Positions 1 to 9,344 of a stretch of 64,000 bases of DNA are shown here, one piece after another (the first letter of the stretch is position 1; every line of letters begins with the position of its first letter). A program made the translations under genes and the position numbers. The DNA lies in assembly GCF_000612725.1 (NCBI RefSeq), contig NZ_HG964450.1:276327-340326 (forward strand), read 5' to 3'. The notes beneath the pieces were generated by a model. The model was not told where the DNA came from. It saw nothing but the letters and a program-made list of their open reading frames with translations, and made no database searches. Source of the DNA: Mycolicibacterium austroafricanum. Its GTDB lineage: Bacteria; Actinomycetota; Actinomycetes; Mycobacteriales; Mycobacteriaceae.

Positions 1-585
1 GGTCATGCCGAGCGGGCCGTAGACGTGCTCGGCGAGGTAGTCGGCCAGCGTCTGGCCGCTGACGGCCTCGACGACCATGCCGAGCCAGTCGGTGCTGACG
101 CCGTACTCCCACACCGTGCCGGGGTCGTGCACCAGCGGGGCGCTCAGGCTCTTCTTGACGCCCTCGAGCGGGTTGGGAAAGTTCTGCCCTTCGCAGTACG
201 CCAACAGCTCTCCGTTGAGGAAGTGGTAGCCGCAGCCGGCCGTGTGGTTCATCAGCTGCCGGACGGTCGCCTGCGTCTTGGGCGCCCGCAGCACCGGCTC
301 ATTCCCCTGGAAGCCGTCAATCACCTGCAACTCGCCGAACTCGGGCACGAGCGACGCGACGGTCGCGTCCAGGTCGACGCGCCCCTGCTCGACGAGCTGC
401 AGCGCCGCGGTGGTCGCGACGGCCTTGGTCATCGACGCGTTGCGGAACATCGTGTCATGCTTCGCATCTCCCGCGGCGCCTTCGTAGAGGACGCCGTCGC
501 GGCCGACCACCGTGGCGGCGACGCCGTGCAGCGACCCGTCGGCGGTCACTTCGCTCAGAAGGTCGTCGATCCGCTCAAAACCCAT
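1..585 (-). CDS. Serine beta-lactamase-like hydrolase, C-terminus cut by window edge
   Basis: Reading leftward from ATG at 585 the frame stays open to base 1, giving the first 195 residues of a serine hydrolase of the class C beta-lactamase/EstB/penicillin-binding superfamily. The catalytic SxxK motif is visible as SMTK about 55 residues in, and YGVSTDWLG near the window edge matches the second (Tyr) motif region. A clear AGAGGAG ribosome site precedes the ATG. Members act as esterases, D-amino peptidases or beta-lactamase-like enzymes; the substrate cannot be told here. No signal peptide is visible, so it is probably cytoplasmic. The third motif and the end of the gene lie outside the window. 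Confidence 0.85.
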   Translation of the reverse strand, partial: MGFERIDDLLSEVTADGSLHGVAATVVGRDGVLYEGAAGDAKHDTMFRNASMTKAVATTAALQLVEQGRVDLDATVASLVPEFGELQVIDGFQGNEPVLRAPKTQATVRQLMNHTAGCGYHFLNGELLAYCEGQNFPNPLEGVKKSLSAPLVHDPGTVWEYGVSTDWLGMVVEAVSGQTLADYLAEHVYGPLGMT

Positions 586-745
586 GTAAAGCTCCTCTGC
601 CTCCGGGACACCCGGGCCATCATCGCACGCGGCATCAGGCATGCCGACAGAAATGAGCGACCCCACCACGTCACGCGGGTTCCCGCCGCCGCGGCTTCAC
701 GAGAGATGTTCGCGGCAGGCCGATCTCGTGTGCCGAGAGCGGGAT

Positions 746-1621
746 TCACGTCGCAACCCGACTACCGGTTGCGGGTTCGTCCAGGCGCAGAAGGCCGATG
801 CCGTCGGCAGCCTTCGCCGCGATGGACCGCGCGACGTCGTCGGCGGGACCGTCGGACTGCGCCTGCGGCGTCGACCGTTCCAGAAAGCGGAGCAGTTCGA
901 CCGGGAACGGCAGCACCAGCGTCGAGTTCTTCTCCGCGGCCACCTCCACGACGGTCTGCAACAGCCGCAGCTGCAGTGCCGCGGGCTGCTCGGACATCAC
1001 GCAGGCCGCCGAGGCCAGTTTCTGCGAGGCCTGCAATTCGCCGTCGGCGGTGATGATCCTGGCCCGTCGCTCCCGCTCGGCCTCAGCCTGGCGGGCGATC
1101 GACCGCTTCATGGAGTCGGGCAGGATCACGTCCTTGATCTCGACGCGGTCGATGTGGATGCCCCAGCCCAGCGCCGGGCTGTCGATCATCAACTCCAGGC
1201 CCTGGTTGAGGTGTTCGCGGTTGGACAGCAGGTCGTCGAGGTTGCTCTTGCCGATGATCGACCGCAACGACGTCTGCGCGACCTGCCCGATGGCCGACAT
1301 GTAGTTCTGGACGTCGACGACAGCCCTCACCGGATCGGCCACCTTGAAGTAGATGACCGCGTCCACCCGGACGGTGACGTTGTCGCGGGTGATGCCGTCC
1401 TGGGCGGGTACCGGCATCGTGATGATCTGCATGTTCACCTTCTGCAGGCGATCAGCGATCGGTACCAGCAATGTCAGCCCGGGCTCGCGCACCCGGGATT
1501 GCACCTTCCCGAACCGGTACACCACGCCGCGTTCGAACTGTTGGATCACGCGCACGCTTGCCCCGAGGAGCGAGAGCAGAGTCAGGGTGACGACGCCGGC
1601 CACCGCGTAGAGGATGATCAT
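746..1621 (-). CDS. Slipin/SPFH (band 7) membrane protein
   Basis: A 291-residue stomatin/slipin-type protein. It has one N-terminal transmembrane segment (MIILYAVAGVV onwards), then an SPFH domain with the family-typical ERGVVYRFGKV and PGLTLLVP stretches. An Ala/Glu/Arg-rich helix (ARQAEAERERRARII) follows and would drive oligomerisation. SPFH proteins scaffold membrane microdomains and often partner with NfeD-type proteins; no NfeD gene is visible beside it. An upstream in-frame start would add 44 residues, but GGAGG spaced from the ATG at 1621 and the membrane anchor beginning at that Met favour the shorter form. Confidence 0.88.
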   Translation of the reverse strand: MIILYAVAGVVTLTLLSLLGASVRVIQQFERGVVYRFGKVQSRVREPGLTLLVPIADRLQKVNMQIITMPVPAQDGITRDNVTVRVDAVIYFKVADPVRAVVDVQNYMSAIGQVAQTSLRSIIGKSNLDDLLSNREHLNQGLELMIDSPALGWGIHIDRVEIKDVILPDSMKRSIARQAEAERERRARIITADGELQASQKLASAACVMSEQPAALQLRLLQTVVEVAAEKNSTLVLPFPVELLRFLERSTPQAQSDGPADDVARSIAAKAADGIGLLRLDEPATGSRVAT

Positions 1622-1794
1622 GACGCCTCCGTCCCACCCGGGGTCACGTCGAGGCACGGACTGGCGAACCTCGCCGTCAATGCGTCGAGGCCCGAGGGAA
1701 ATCCGACCGATCTCCGGCCCAGCGGGCCCGAGTCCATACCTCGATTGTGGCACCGGCCGCCGGCGGACTCAACGTCGCCGATGAACCGCTGCCG

Positions 1795-2262
1795 CTATGC
1801 GGCCGGCGTCACGTCCCGGTTCGCGTCAGCGGCGTGTGCGGCCGGTCGATGGTGCTCGGGCGCCCAGCCGACGTAGGTCAGATACACACCGATCAGCGCC
1901 ATCACGGCGCCCGCCACCATCCACCAGGCCGTCGCGCCGATCATGTTGTCGGCCAACGACATGAACGAATCAGGGATGAACAGCAGCAACATCCCCCGCA
2001 CGACGATCAGCCAACCCAGCGCCGAGACGATGATCGCCGCGGGACCGTGCCAGTACTGATGCAGGGCCACGATGACAAGGCCGCCGATCAGGATGAACGC
2101 ACCCGACACCCACGGCCACGCCGAGTTCGCCGAGAAGTCCGACAGCAGCGTTCGCATGTCCGACGCCCGCAGCACGGCCGCGACGTCGGCGATCACCAAG
2201 AAGGGTCCGAGCACGCGGGCGAACATCCGCGTCCGCTCATGGACCTGTTGTGACGTGTTCAT
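1795..2262 (-). CDS. Four-TM integral membrane protein, unknown function
   Basis: A 155-residue protein with about four hydrophobic helices: a first around FARVLGPFLVIADVAAVL, then GAFILIGGLVIVALH, IIVSALGWLIVVRGMLLLF and WMVAGAVMALIGVYLTYVGW. The short C-terminal tail is His/Ala-rich. The start at 2262 is chosen because GGAGG lies eight bases before it; a longer in-frame start at 2310 would add 16 basic residues with no ribosome site. I do not recognise a named family or a function. It is divergent from the small zinc-finger-like gene on its right. Confidence 0.75.
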   Translation of the reverse strand: MNTSQQVHERTRMFARVLGPFLVIADVAAVLRASDMRTLLSDFSANSAWPWVSGAFILIGGLVIVALHQYWHGPAAIIVSALGWLIVVRGMLLLFIPDSFMSLADNMIGATAWWMVAGAVMALIGVYLTYVGWAPEHHRPAAHAADANRDVTPAA

Positions 2263-2453
2263 TGCAGTGACCTCCATCCGACGGACGGCTCTGCCCGCCG
2301 GTACGAACAACGCCGTCCCGTCCCTTCCATCAGAGCACCGGATTCGTTTTCGGGATAGGGACAGAAGTCATCTCGTTGCGATGCACGCTGGACGGGGGGT
2401 CTCCGCCGTGCCACCGTGGACACAGCCGCATAAGTTCCGAGGAGGTGTTGGCC

Positions 2454-2612
2454 ATGGAGCAGACACAGCAGAACCCGGCCCAGCAGGAATGTCCTGACTG
2501 TCATGCGCTCACAGCAGACTTGGCGGCGCACAAGCAGTGGCATTCCAGGCTCGTTCACGACATCGCCACCGCCGTCGACAGAGACGCCAAACGCCGAGTG
2601 GGCACTCAATAG
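2454..2612 (+). CDS. 52-aa protein with a C-x2-C-x9-H-x3-H metal-site motif
   Basis: A small protein beginning MEQTQQNP, preceded by GAGGAGG about nine bases before the ATG. Its middle carries CPDCHALTADLAAHKQWH, that is Cys-x2-Cys followed nine residues later by His-x3-His. This looks like a compact C2H2-type zinc finger, although the gap between the pairs is shorter than the usual twelve. The rest is a charged helix ending KRRVGTQ. I recall similar short proteins in mycobacteria and mycobacteriophages but cannot name a characterised one. A DNA- or protein-binding role is only a guess. Confidence 0.7.
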   Translation: MEQTQQNPAQQECPDCHALTADLAAHKQWHSRLVHDIATAVDRDAKRRVGTQ

Positions 2613-2708
2613 CGAGGGGGAAAGCTGCCCTCATCCGCCTGTTCGCGGCGGTTTGCGAATCCCGCGCAATCCACAGTCAGGTGCCCCGATCGGTCCTAAG
2701 CTGACGCC

Positions 2709-5195
2709 ATGAGCGCCCAGGGTCGGGCGAAGTGGGGGGCGATCGCCAGGCTGGCGGGCTGTTGCCTCCTCGCCGGGCTGCTCGCAGCAGCGCTGATGTT
2801 CCCGTTCGTCGGGGGCGCCGGGACGGCGATTCTGCGCGTATCCAACTCTGCCACAGAGGAATCCACGCAACTGCTCGAGGGTGAGGTGCCGCTGGTGTCC
2901 ACGATGGTGGACGCGGCGGGCAACCCCATCGCGTGGCTGTACGAGCAGCGCCGCTGGGTGGTGCCCGGCAACCGGATCGCCAACACGATGAAGCTGGCGA
3001 TCATCTCGATCGAGGACAAGCGCTTCACCGAGCACAACGGCGTCGACTGGCAGGGCACCCTGACCGGCCTGGCCGGGTATCTGCAGGGCGCCGTGACGAC
3101 CCGGGGCGGGTCGACGATCGAGCAGCAGTACGTCAAGAACTTCAACCTCTTGGTGAAGGCGCAGACCAACGAGGACCGGCGCGCCGCGGTCGAGATCACC
3201 CCGGCGCGCAAACTGCGCGAGATCCGGGCGGCCCTGGCCATGGACGCGGCGCTGCCCAAGGCGGAGATCCTGACCCGCTACCTGAACCTGGTGTCGTTCG
3301 GCAACGGCGCGTTCGGCGTTCAGGACGCCGCAAGGACCTACTTCGGCATCAACGCCGCCGAACTCAACTGGCAGCAGGCCGCACTGCTGGCCGGGATGGT
3401 GCGCTCCCCCAGCTCACTGGACCCGTACACGTACCCCGACGCGGCGCTGGAGCGGCGCAACGTGGTGCTCAACACCATGATCGAGAATCTGCCCGACCGG
3501 GCCGACGAACTCCGCGCCGCCAAGGCCCGTCCGCTGGGTGTGCTGCCGCGGCCCGACCCGCTGCCGCAGGGCTGCATCGCCGCCGGTGACCGCGCGTTCT
3601 TCTGTGAATACGCGCTGCGCTACCTCGCCCGCGCGGGCCTGAGCAGAGAGGATCTTGCCCGCAACGGCTACCTGATCCGCACCACGCTGGACCCGAAGGT
3701 CCAGGACAGCGTGAAGACCGCGATCAACAAGGTCGCCGACCCCACCGCCGTCGGCGTCGCCAGTGTGATGAGCGTGATCAGGCCCGGCAGGGACGCCCAC
3801 CGCATCGTCGCGATGGCCGACAGCCGCACCTACGGGCTGGACCGCGACGCCGGCCAGACCGTGCAGCCGCAGCCGTTCTCCCTCGTCGGCGACGGCGCCG
3901 GCTCCATCTTCAAGATCTTCACCACAGCCGCGGCCCTGGAGATGGGACTGGGCATCAACGCCAAACTCGATGTGCCCCAGACGTTCCGGGGCACCGGCCT
4001 GGGCGACAGCTCCGAACCGGGATGCCCACCGAAGACGTGGTGCGTGAAGAACGTCTCCGGGTACGGCGGGCAGATGACGGTGACCGATGCGCTGGCGAAA
4101 TCGCCCAACACCGCGTTCGCCAAACTGATCGCCCAGATCGGTGTCCCCCGCGCGATGGACATGGCGGTCCGGCTCGGGCTGCGGTCCTACGCCGAGCCCG
4201 GCACCGCCCGCGCGTACGACCCCGAGACCGACGAGAGCATCGCCGATTTCGTCAAACGCCAGAACCTCGGATCGTTCACACTCGGCCCGCTGGAGCTCAA
4301 CGCGCTCGAGCTGTCCAATGTGGCCGCGACGCTGGCCTCCGGCGGCATGTGGTGCCCTCCCAGCCCGATCGACACGGTCTTCGACCGCCACGGAGGCGAG
4401 GTGGCCCTCGAGGAGGCGCCCTGCGAGCAGGTCGTCCCCGAGGGGCTCGCCAACACGATGGCCAATGCGCTGGGCAAGGACCACATCAGCGGAACCGCCA
4501 CCAGCGCGGCGGGATCGGTCGGATGGGATCTGCCGATGGCAGGCAAGACCGGCACCACCGAGTCGCACCGGTCGTCGGCGTTCCTCGGCTTCACCAACCA
4601 GTACGCCGCCGCGAACTACATCTTCGACGACTCCCCGACACCCTCGGGCCTGTGCACGTCGCCGCTGCGCCGGTGCCGTGACGGAAACCTCTACGGCGGA
4701 ACGGAACCGGCCCGCACCTGGTATCTGGCGATGAAGCCGATCGCCGAGGACTTCGGCCCGGTGGCCATGCCCCCCACCGATCCGCGCTACGTCGACGGCG
4801 GCCCCGGCAGTGAGGTGCCCCGAGTGGTCGGGCTGAAGCTCGACGCGGCGCGGAAGAAGTTGGAGGACGCCGGCTTTCAGGTCGCCGCGGAACCGACCGC
4901 GGTGAACAGCTCCTCCGCGAAGGGCGTCATCGTGGGCACGACGCCGAGCGGGAAGACCATCCCCGGTTCGATCATCACGATCAACACCAGCAACGGGATC
5001 GCCCCCGCGCCGGTGTACCAACCGCCGCCCCCGGGCGCGCCACCTCCGCCCCCTCCCGGGGCGCCACCGCCCCCGCCGCCGAACGTCATCCAGATCCCCG
5101 GGCTGCCGCCGATTGTGCTGCCGTGGCCTGCTCCACCTCCGCCGCCGCTACCACTACCACCACCGCCGCCTCCTCCGCCCCCGCCGCCGGCGTGA
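2709..5195 (+). CDS. Bifunctional class A penicillin-binding protein with PASTA domain (PonA type)
   Basis: An 828-residue peptidoglycan glycosyltransferase/transpeptidase. After an N-terminal membrane anchor (about residues 15-35) comes the GT51 domain, with the catalytic Glu in EDKRFTEHNGVDWQG at about 102. The transpeptidase domain has SIFK at S399, SPN at S465 and KTGTT at K613. A single PASTA domain follows from about residue 702, then a tail of polyproline runs (about 775-828). The layout resembles mycobacterial PonA2. Mycobacteria carry up to three PonA paralogues and the neighbours here do not decide which this is, so no symbol is given. The ribosome site is weak. The proline tail probably spans or binds cell wall. 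Confidence 0.92.
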   Translation: MSAQGRAKWGAIARLAGCCLLAGLLAAALMFPFVGGAGTAILRVSNSATEESTQLLEGEVPLVSTMVDAAGNPIAWLYEQRRWVVPGNRIANTMKLAIISIEDKRFTEHNGVDWQGTLTGLAGYLQGAVTTRGGSTIEQQYVKNFNLLVKAQTNEDRRAAVEITPARKLREIRAALAMDAALPKAEILTRYLNLVSFGNGAFGVQDAARTYFGINAAELNWQQAALLAGMVRSPSSLDPYTYPDAALERRNVVLNTMIENLPDRADELRAAKARPLGVLPRPDPLPQGCIAAGDRAFFCEYALRYLARAGLSREDLARNGYLIRTTLDPKVQDSVKTAINKVADPTAVGVASVMSVIRPGRDAHRIVAMADSRTYGLDRDAGQTVQPQPFSLVGDGAGSIFKIFTTAAALEMGLGINAKLDVPQTFRGTGLGDSSEPGCPPKTWCVKNVSGYGGQMTVTDALAKSPNTAFAKLIAQIGVPRAMDMAVRLGLRSYAEPGTARAYDPETDESIADFVKRQNLGSFTLGPLELNALELSNVAATLASGGMWCPPSPIDTVFDRHGGEVALEEAPCEQVVPEGLANTMANALGKDHISGTATSAAGSVGWDLPMAGKTGTTESHRSSAFLGFTNQYAAANYIFDDSPTPSGLCTSPLRRCRDGNLYGGTEPARTWYLAMKPIAEDFGPVAMPPTDPRYVDGGPGSEVPRVVGLKLDAARKKLEDAGFQVAAEPTAVNSSSAKGVIVGTTPSGKTIPGSIITINTSNGIAPAPVYQPPPPGAPPPPPPGAPPPPPPNVIQIPGLPPIVLPWPAPPPPPLPLPPPPPPPPPPPA

Positions 5196-5213
5196 CGCGC
5201 GCTCGACTTCAAG

Positions 5214-5275
5214 CCGCGAGATTGCAGTCAGGGCTGTGGAGATCGGCGCGCCCACGACCCTCAGCGCAATCTCGG
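5214..5275. terminator. Imperfect palindrome between convergent genes, copy 1 of a dispersed family
   Basis: Left arm around 5216-5239 (CGAGATTGC then GTCAGGGCTGTGG) and right arm 5253-5274 (CACGACC then TCAGCGCAATCTCG) can pair imperfectly. It fills the gap between the stops of the penicillin-binding protein and the converging esterase pseudogene, which fits a bidirectional terminator without a U-run. The right arm recurs almost unchanged at three other places in this window. Confidence 0.6.
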
Positions 5276-5291
5276 TGCACGCGACCCAAAC

Positions 5292-7645
5292 TCACGCCGC
5301 GACCGCGACCACCTGCGCCGCGGCCATCGTCGGCAGCTTCACCGACATGCCCTCGACTGTGATCGCCCCGTACGAGTAGAAGTTCAGGAAGCTGAACGAC
5401 GACGTGAGCACCTGCAGCGTCACCGACTCCCCCGGTTTGAGCGTGTGCGCGATCTGCTCCATCGAGAACGTCACCGTGTGCGACTCCCCATCCAGCACAA
5501 CAGGAATCGGCGTGACCTGGTTGCCCAGCACCAGCCCGGTCTCGTCGTCGACCAACTGCGCGTACACATGCTTGGCGTTACCGGTGCCCGAGTACGTCAG
5601 CGTCAGCTCCGGCGCCCCCAGCAGATGCGTAGGCTCCGTCGCGTCCGGCACGCGCAGGTTCACCGCGTTGAGTGCCGGCGCCGCCGACGGCAACCCCATC
5701 GCCGCGCGGATCACACCCCGCGTCAAGATCGCCGGGTTGGGTCCCGACCCGCCGATGAACGGCACGAACGGCAGCGTCTTCCCGCCGTTGGCCAGCGTCG
5801 CGGTGACCGACTCGCCGGAAGCCACCGGGTAGACCTCCGAGGAATACCAGTCGCCGTGCTGATCCACCCACTCGAATTACGGTCCGGGATCGATGGATTC
5901 GTCACCCTTGACGTGGCGGTCCAGCCATTCCATCGTCTCCCGCCACACCACCTCGCCGTCGTTGAAACTGCTCAGGCACGCACCGTGGCCGCCGCAGAAC
6001 CACACCACCTTCGTCGTGGTGCCCGCCGCGATCAACGCCTTGGCGTTGGCGTCGGCCTGCGCCAGCGTGGTCAGCGTGTCCACCGTGCCCTGGATCAACA
6101 ACGTCGGCGCCGTGATGTTGGCGAGTTGGTCGGCGAAGTTGAGGCTGTTGAACAGGTCGATGTCGGACTGCGCCGCCTCACCGGTGAGCACCGCCTCGAT
6201 CACCGCCGGCAGGACCCGCTCGTTGGGACGCGCCCCACGCCCACCAGCAGGGCGCTCAGGAACGTGCCCCAGACGCTGCTGACCGCCTGACGCGGGAAGA
6301 TCGCGTCCACCAGGCTGTTCCACGCGATGGTCGGCACGATCGCGTCGATCCGGTGATCGACTGAGGCCGCCGACAATTGGATGCCGCCGCCGTAGGACAC
6401 ACCCACCATCCCGACCTTGGGATCGCCGTCGACGCTGTCGACCTCGCCGAGGGTGGACAGCCAGCTGATGATGTGCGAGATGTCGCGGCCCTCGAAATCC
6501 GGTGATTGCAGCTGCATCCGGCCACCCGAATGCCACTCCCCGCGCGGATCCCAGGTGACGACGTTGTAGCCCGCCTTGCGCAGCATGCCGATGCCGACCA
6601 CGTCGTGCGGCAGGAAGCTGTCGATGTCCAGGCCCAGGGTCGTCGACCCCGGCAGTCCGACACCCGGACCGGACAGCACCGTCGGCGCCGACTCACCGGC
6701 CTGCAATCCCTTGGCCGGCATGAAGTTCACATAGATCTCGGTGCCGTCGAACGACTTCACCCGCACGGTGCGTGCCCGCGGCGTCCCGGGCGGGGCGTCG
6801 TGGTCGATCGGGAAGCCGATCAGCGGATGCAGGATCTCGGAGACGAACGGGATCGCGTGGATCAGGTGCACGATCGGCGTCACCACGAACCTCCCGAGTA
6901 CCGGGATCTGCTGCAGCCACTCGAACGCCGGCTTGAGTTCGGTGACCTCGACGTCGGTCGGGATCGGGTACTCGTCGTCGACGAGGCTGAGGGCCGCCTG
7001 CGCGCCGACGGCGTCGATCGTTGGCTCATCGGCCTTTCCGCGGGCGGTGGCCAGCACGGACAGTGCCAGCGCGGACTCGGCGGGGGCGGCGGGCTCTTCG
7101 TCCTTATCGGCCTCGAAGTCCGTGTGGCCGACGTTCGAGATCGGAGTCGAGACGAACTCGGGTTCGTCGTCTTCCTCGGCGGCCTCGGCGTCGACGGGCC
7201 CTTCGACGACGGGCGTCGGATCTTCGGCGAGCTCGGGTTCGACGACAGGCGCCGGCTCGTCGGCGGCCTCGGGTTCGACGACCTCGTCCTCGGCGTCTTC
7301 CTCCGGTTCGGCCGAGTCGGGGTCCGCCTCTGCGACCGACTCGTCCTCGACGTCACCGTTCGGTTCGGCCCCGTCGGCAGTGTCGGCCTCCGAGGTGCTG
7401 TCGTCGGGCATGTCCTTCGCCGGTGCCGCCTCCGACGTCTGCGACGTGCTGGTCGCCGTGTCCGACGCAGCGCCGTCGTCCGCCAAGGCGACACCTGTGC
7501 CTGCCAGAATCGCCGCTCCGATACCGAGAGCTACCGCCAACCCACCGACTCGACCCACATATGTCCCCGCAGTCACGGCTATGTACTTACCGTGCCTAGC
7601 GACCCTCCGGAGCAGCATCGCCGAATCACTGGAGACTGCTTCCAA
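5292..7645 (-). pseudogene. Secreted CocE/S15-like acyl-esterase, broken by a frameshift and a nonsense codon
   Basis: The intact homologue is at 35184-37547 and gives the reference reading. The first frame (7645 to 6200) has a signal peptide with YVGRVGGLAVALG, an acidic Glu/Asp/Pro-rich linker, and an alpha/beta-hydrolase domain with the nucleophile in GVSYGGG (S417). It then shifts at the C4 run at 6233-6236: adding one G to the coding strand restores GARPNERVLP, matching the paralogue. The restored frame keeps the His motif CGGHGAC but meets TAA at 5872-5874, where the paralogue has CAA (Gln) before FEWV. The last 190 residues are open again. Two independent lesions make a real pseudogene likelier than a sequencing slip. 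A truncated secreted product of 481 residues remains possible. Confidence 0.85.
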
Positions 7646-7697
7646 GGCGTCAATATCTTCGGAACGCCGCCGGGAGCGCGTTTCGACGCGACCTATC

Positions 7698-7762
7698 TCG
7701 CGAGATTGCTCTGAGGGCCGTTGCCCGTCAACAGATCACGACCCTCAGCGCAATCTCGCGGC
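7698..7762. repeat. Imperfect palindrome, copy 2
   Basis: Left arm TCGCGAGATTGC then TCTGAGGGCCGT (7698-7721); right arm CACGACC then CTCAGCGCAATCTCGCGG (7737-7762). It lies just downstream of the kinase gene and upstream of the esterase pseudogene, both read leftward, so it may end kinase transcription. It belongs to the same family as the copies near 5.2, 12.2 and 14.2 kb. Confidence 0.6.
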
Positions 7763-7806
7763 CAGACCAGGACCCCTACGCCCGCAACGCCGAACCACGT
7801 CCCCTG

Positions 7807-9267
7807 CTATTGCGCCGAGCCGTACTCCAACGCCGGCTCCGCCGAGTCCACACTTCCGTTGCTCGAGATCGTCAACTGGTCCGGCTGCACGTCGTAGCGG
7901 GCCCCGTCCGAACCGGTGACGACGAACCCGTCACCGGAACGCCGTGCGCCCTGGATCTCCCGGTTCGCGCCGTCGCGCAGCCGCTCCCCGCGGTAGTAGT
8001 AGTCACCGTCGCTCGTCTCGCAGATGATCGCCAGCGACAGCGAGGTCCGGATCAGCGCCGCAGGCGTGCTGCCCGAGTCGCACCGGGCCGTATGTCCTAC
8101 GAAGCCTTGCGAATCCGTGCCCGACACCCCCTCGACCGCCGACGCCGAAGAAGTCGAGGGCGCCTCCGACGACGACGACGGCGGTGCCGCGATCCGAGGC
8201 GACGGCGACCCGGTGTCCCCGCCGCTGAACACCAGCACCGCGGCCAGCACCAGCGCCGCGGTGAACATCACGACCGTCGCGGCCACCAGCCCCACCTGAC
8301 CGCGGCTGAACCGCCGGGCCGGCGGCGCCACAGCAGGCATCGGCGGCATCGGCGGCGGGGTCGGGTACACCGTCGAGAACTGCCGCGTCGACGGCGGCGT
8401 CACCGGGGCCACCGTCTCCGCGGCAGGTGCGCCCTCGGCGGCAGCAGAGGCCGCCCGCGCCAGTTCCCCCGCCGTCGGATACCGGTCGTGCGGCTGCTTG
8501 GCCATGCCGCGCGCGACGACGTCGTCGAACGTCCTGCTGACGCCGCGGCGCATGATGCTCGGCCGCGGCGGCGGTGCGAACATGTGCGCGCTCCACACCT
8601 GCCGCACATCGGCCGCCTCAAACGGCGCCCGGCCCGTCAGCGACTCGTACAGCAGGCATGCCAGCGAGTACACGTCCGACGCCGGACCGCCCCGCTCCCC
8701 GCTGAACCGCTCCGACGCCATGTAAGCGCTCGACCCGACCACCAGGCCCGTCGAGGTCACCGACGCCTCACCGCCGCCGTGCGCGATCCCGAAGTCGACC
8801 AGATACGCGAAGTCGTCCGGGGTCAGCAGCACGTTCTCCGGCTTGATGTCCCGGTGCACCAGGCCGTTGGCGTGCGCGGCGTCCAGCGCCGCGGCGACCT
8901 GCCGGAGGATCGACACCGCCCGCGCCGGCGGCAGCGCCCCCTCGGCGCGCAGCACGTCCTTGAGGCTGGCGCCCTCGACCAAGCGCATGTCGATGTAGAG
9001 CACGCCGTCGATCTCGCCGAAATCGTGCACCGGGATGACGTGTGGCTCCTGCAGCCGCGCCGCAACCCGCGACTCCCGGCGGAAACGTTCCTGGAAGCTG
9101 TGGTCGGCGGCCATCTCCGGGCGCAGCAGCTTGATTGCCACCATCCGCTCGCGCGCGGTGTCGTAGGCGCGGTACACCTCACCCATACCCCCGACCCCGA
9201 TCACCGACTGCAGCTCGTAGGGCCCGAACCGGGTGCCCAACCGAGAGCCGCCCTTCGGGGTGCTCAC
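7807..9267 (-). CDS. Transmembrane Ser/Thr protein kinase (PknE/PknD type)
   Basis: A 486-residue receptor-type kinase. The cytoplasmic kinase domain has the glycine loop GVGGMGEVY (about 24-32), the ATP-binding lysine in VAIKLL (K46), HRDIKPEN (H138, D140) and DFG (D158). A Pro-rich juxtamembrane stretch leads to one transmembrane helix near 325-346. The roughly 140-residue extracellular part is Ser/Thr-rich, then a small domain ending in SSNGSVDSAEPALEYGSAQ. The order HVIPVHDFGEIDG matches the PknD/E/H group. The start is GTG at 9267 with AAAGGATGG upstream. The ligand of the outer domain is unknown. A palindrome follows the gene. Confidence 0.93.
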   Translation of the reverse strand: MSTPKGGSRLGTRFGPYELQSVIGVGGMGEVYRAYDTARERMVAIKLLRPEMAADHSFQERFRRESRVAARLQEPHVIPVHDFGEIDGVLYIDMRLVEGASLKDVLRAEGALPPARAVSILRQVAAALDAAHANGLVHRDIKPENVLLTPDDFAYLVDFGIAHGGGEASVTSTGLVVGSSAYMASERFSGERGGPASDVYSLACLLYESLTGRAPFEAADVRQVWSAHMFAPPPRPSIMRRGVSRTFDDVVARGMAKQPHDRYPTAGELARAASAAAEGAPAAETVAPVTPPSTRQFSTVYPTPPPMPPMPAVAPPARRFSRGQVGLVAATVVMFTAALVLAAVLVFSGGDTGSPSPRIAAPPSSSSEAPSTSSASAVEGVSGTDSQGFVGHTARCDSGSTPAALIRTSLSLAIICETSDGDYYYRGERLRDGANREIQGARRSGDGFVVTGSDGARYDVQPDQLTISSNGSVDSAEPALEYGSAQ

Positions 9268-9344
9268 ATGCCATCCTTTCCGTCGTCGACCGGCAGCGCG
9301 CCTAGGTTTCCCGCATCGCGCCGCGTCCTAACCGCACCCGGAAA

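Noticed and set aside
3414..5021. Minus-strand frame of 535 codons opposite the penicillin-binding protein
   Set aside because: Shadow of the PBP reading frame, with Arg/Gly/Asp-rich composition.
2709..5195. Naming the penicillin-binding protein ponA2
   Set aside because: The PASTA domain fits, but the usual ponA2 neighbours are absent and a third paralogue exists in many mycobacteria.
5113..5379. Arg/Thr-rich frames overlapping the end of the PBP
   Set aside because: They are frame-shifted readings of the polyproline tail.
5877..6536. Separate 219-residue protein in the esterase region
   Set aside because: Only its later part is meaningful and it aligns with the middle of the intact esterase, so it is a fragment of the pseudogene, not a gene.
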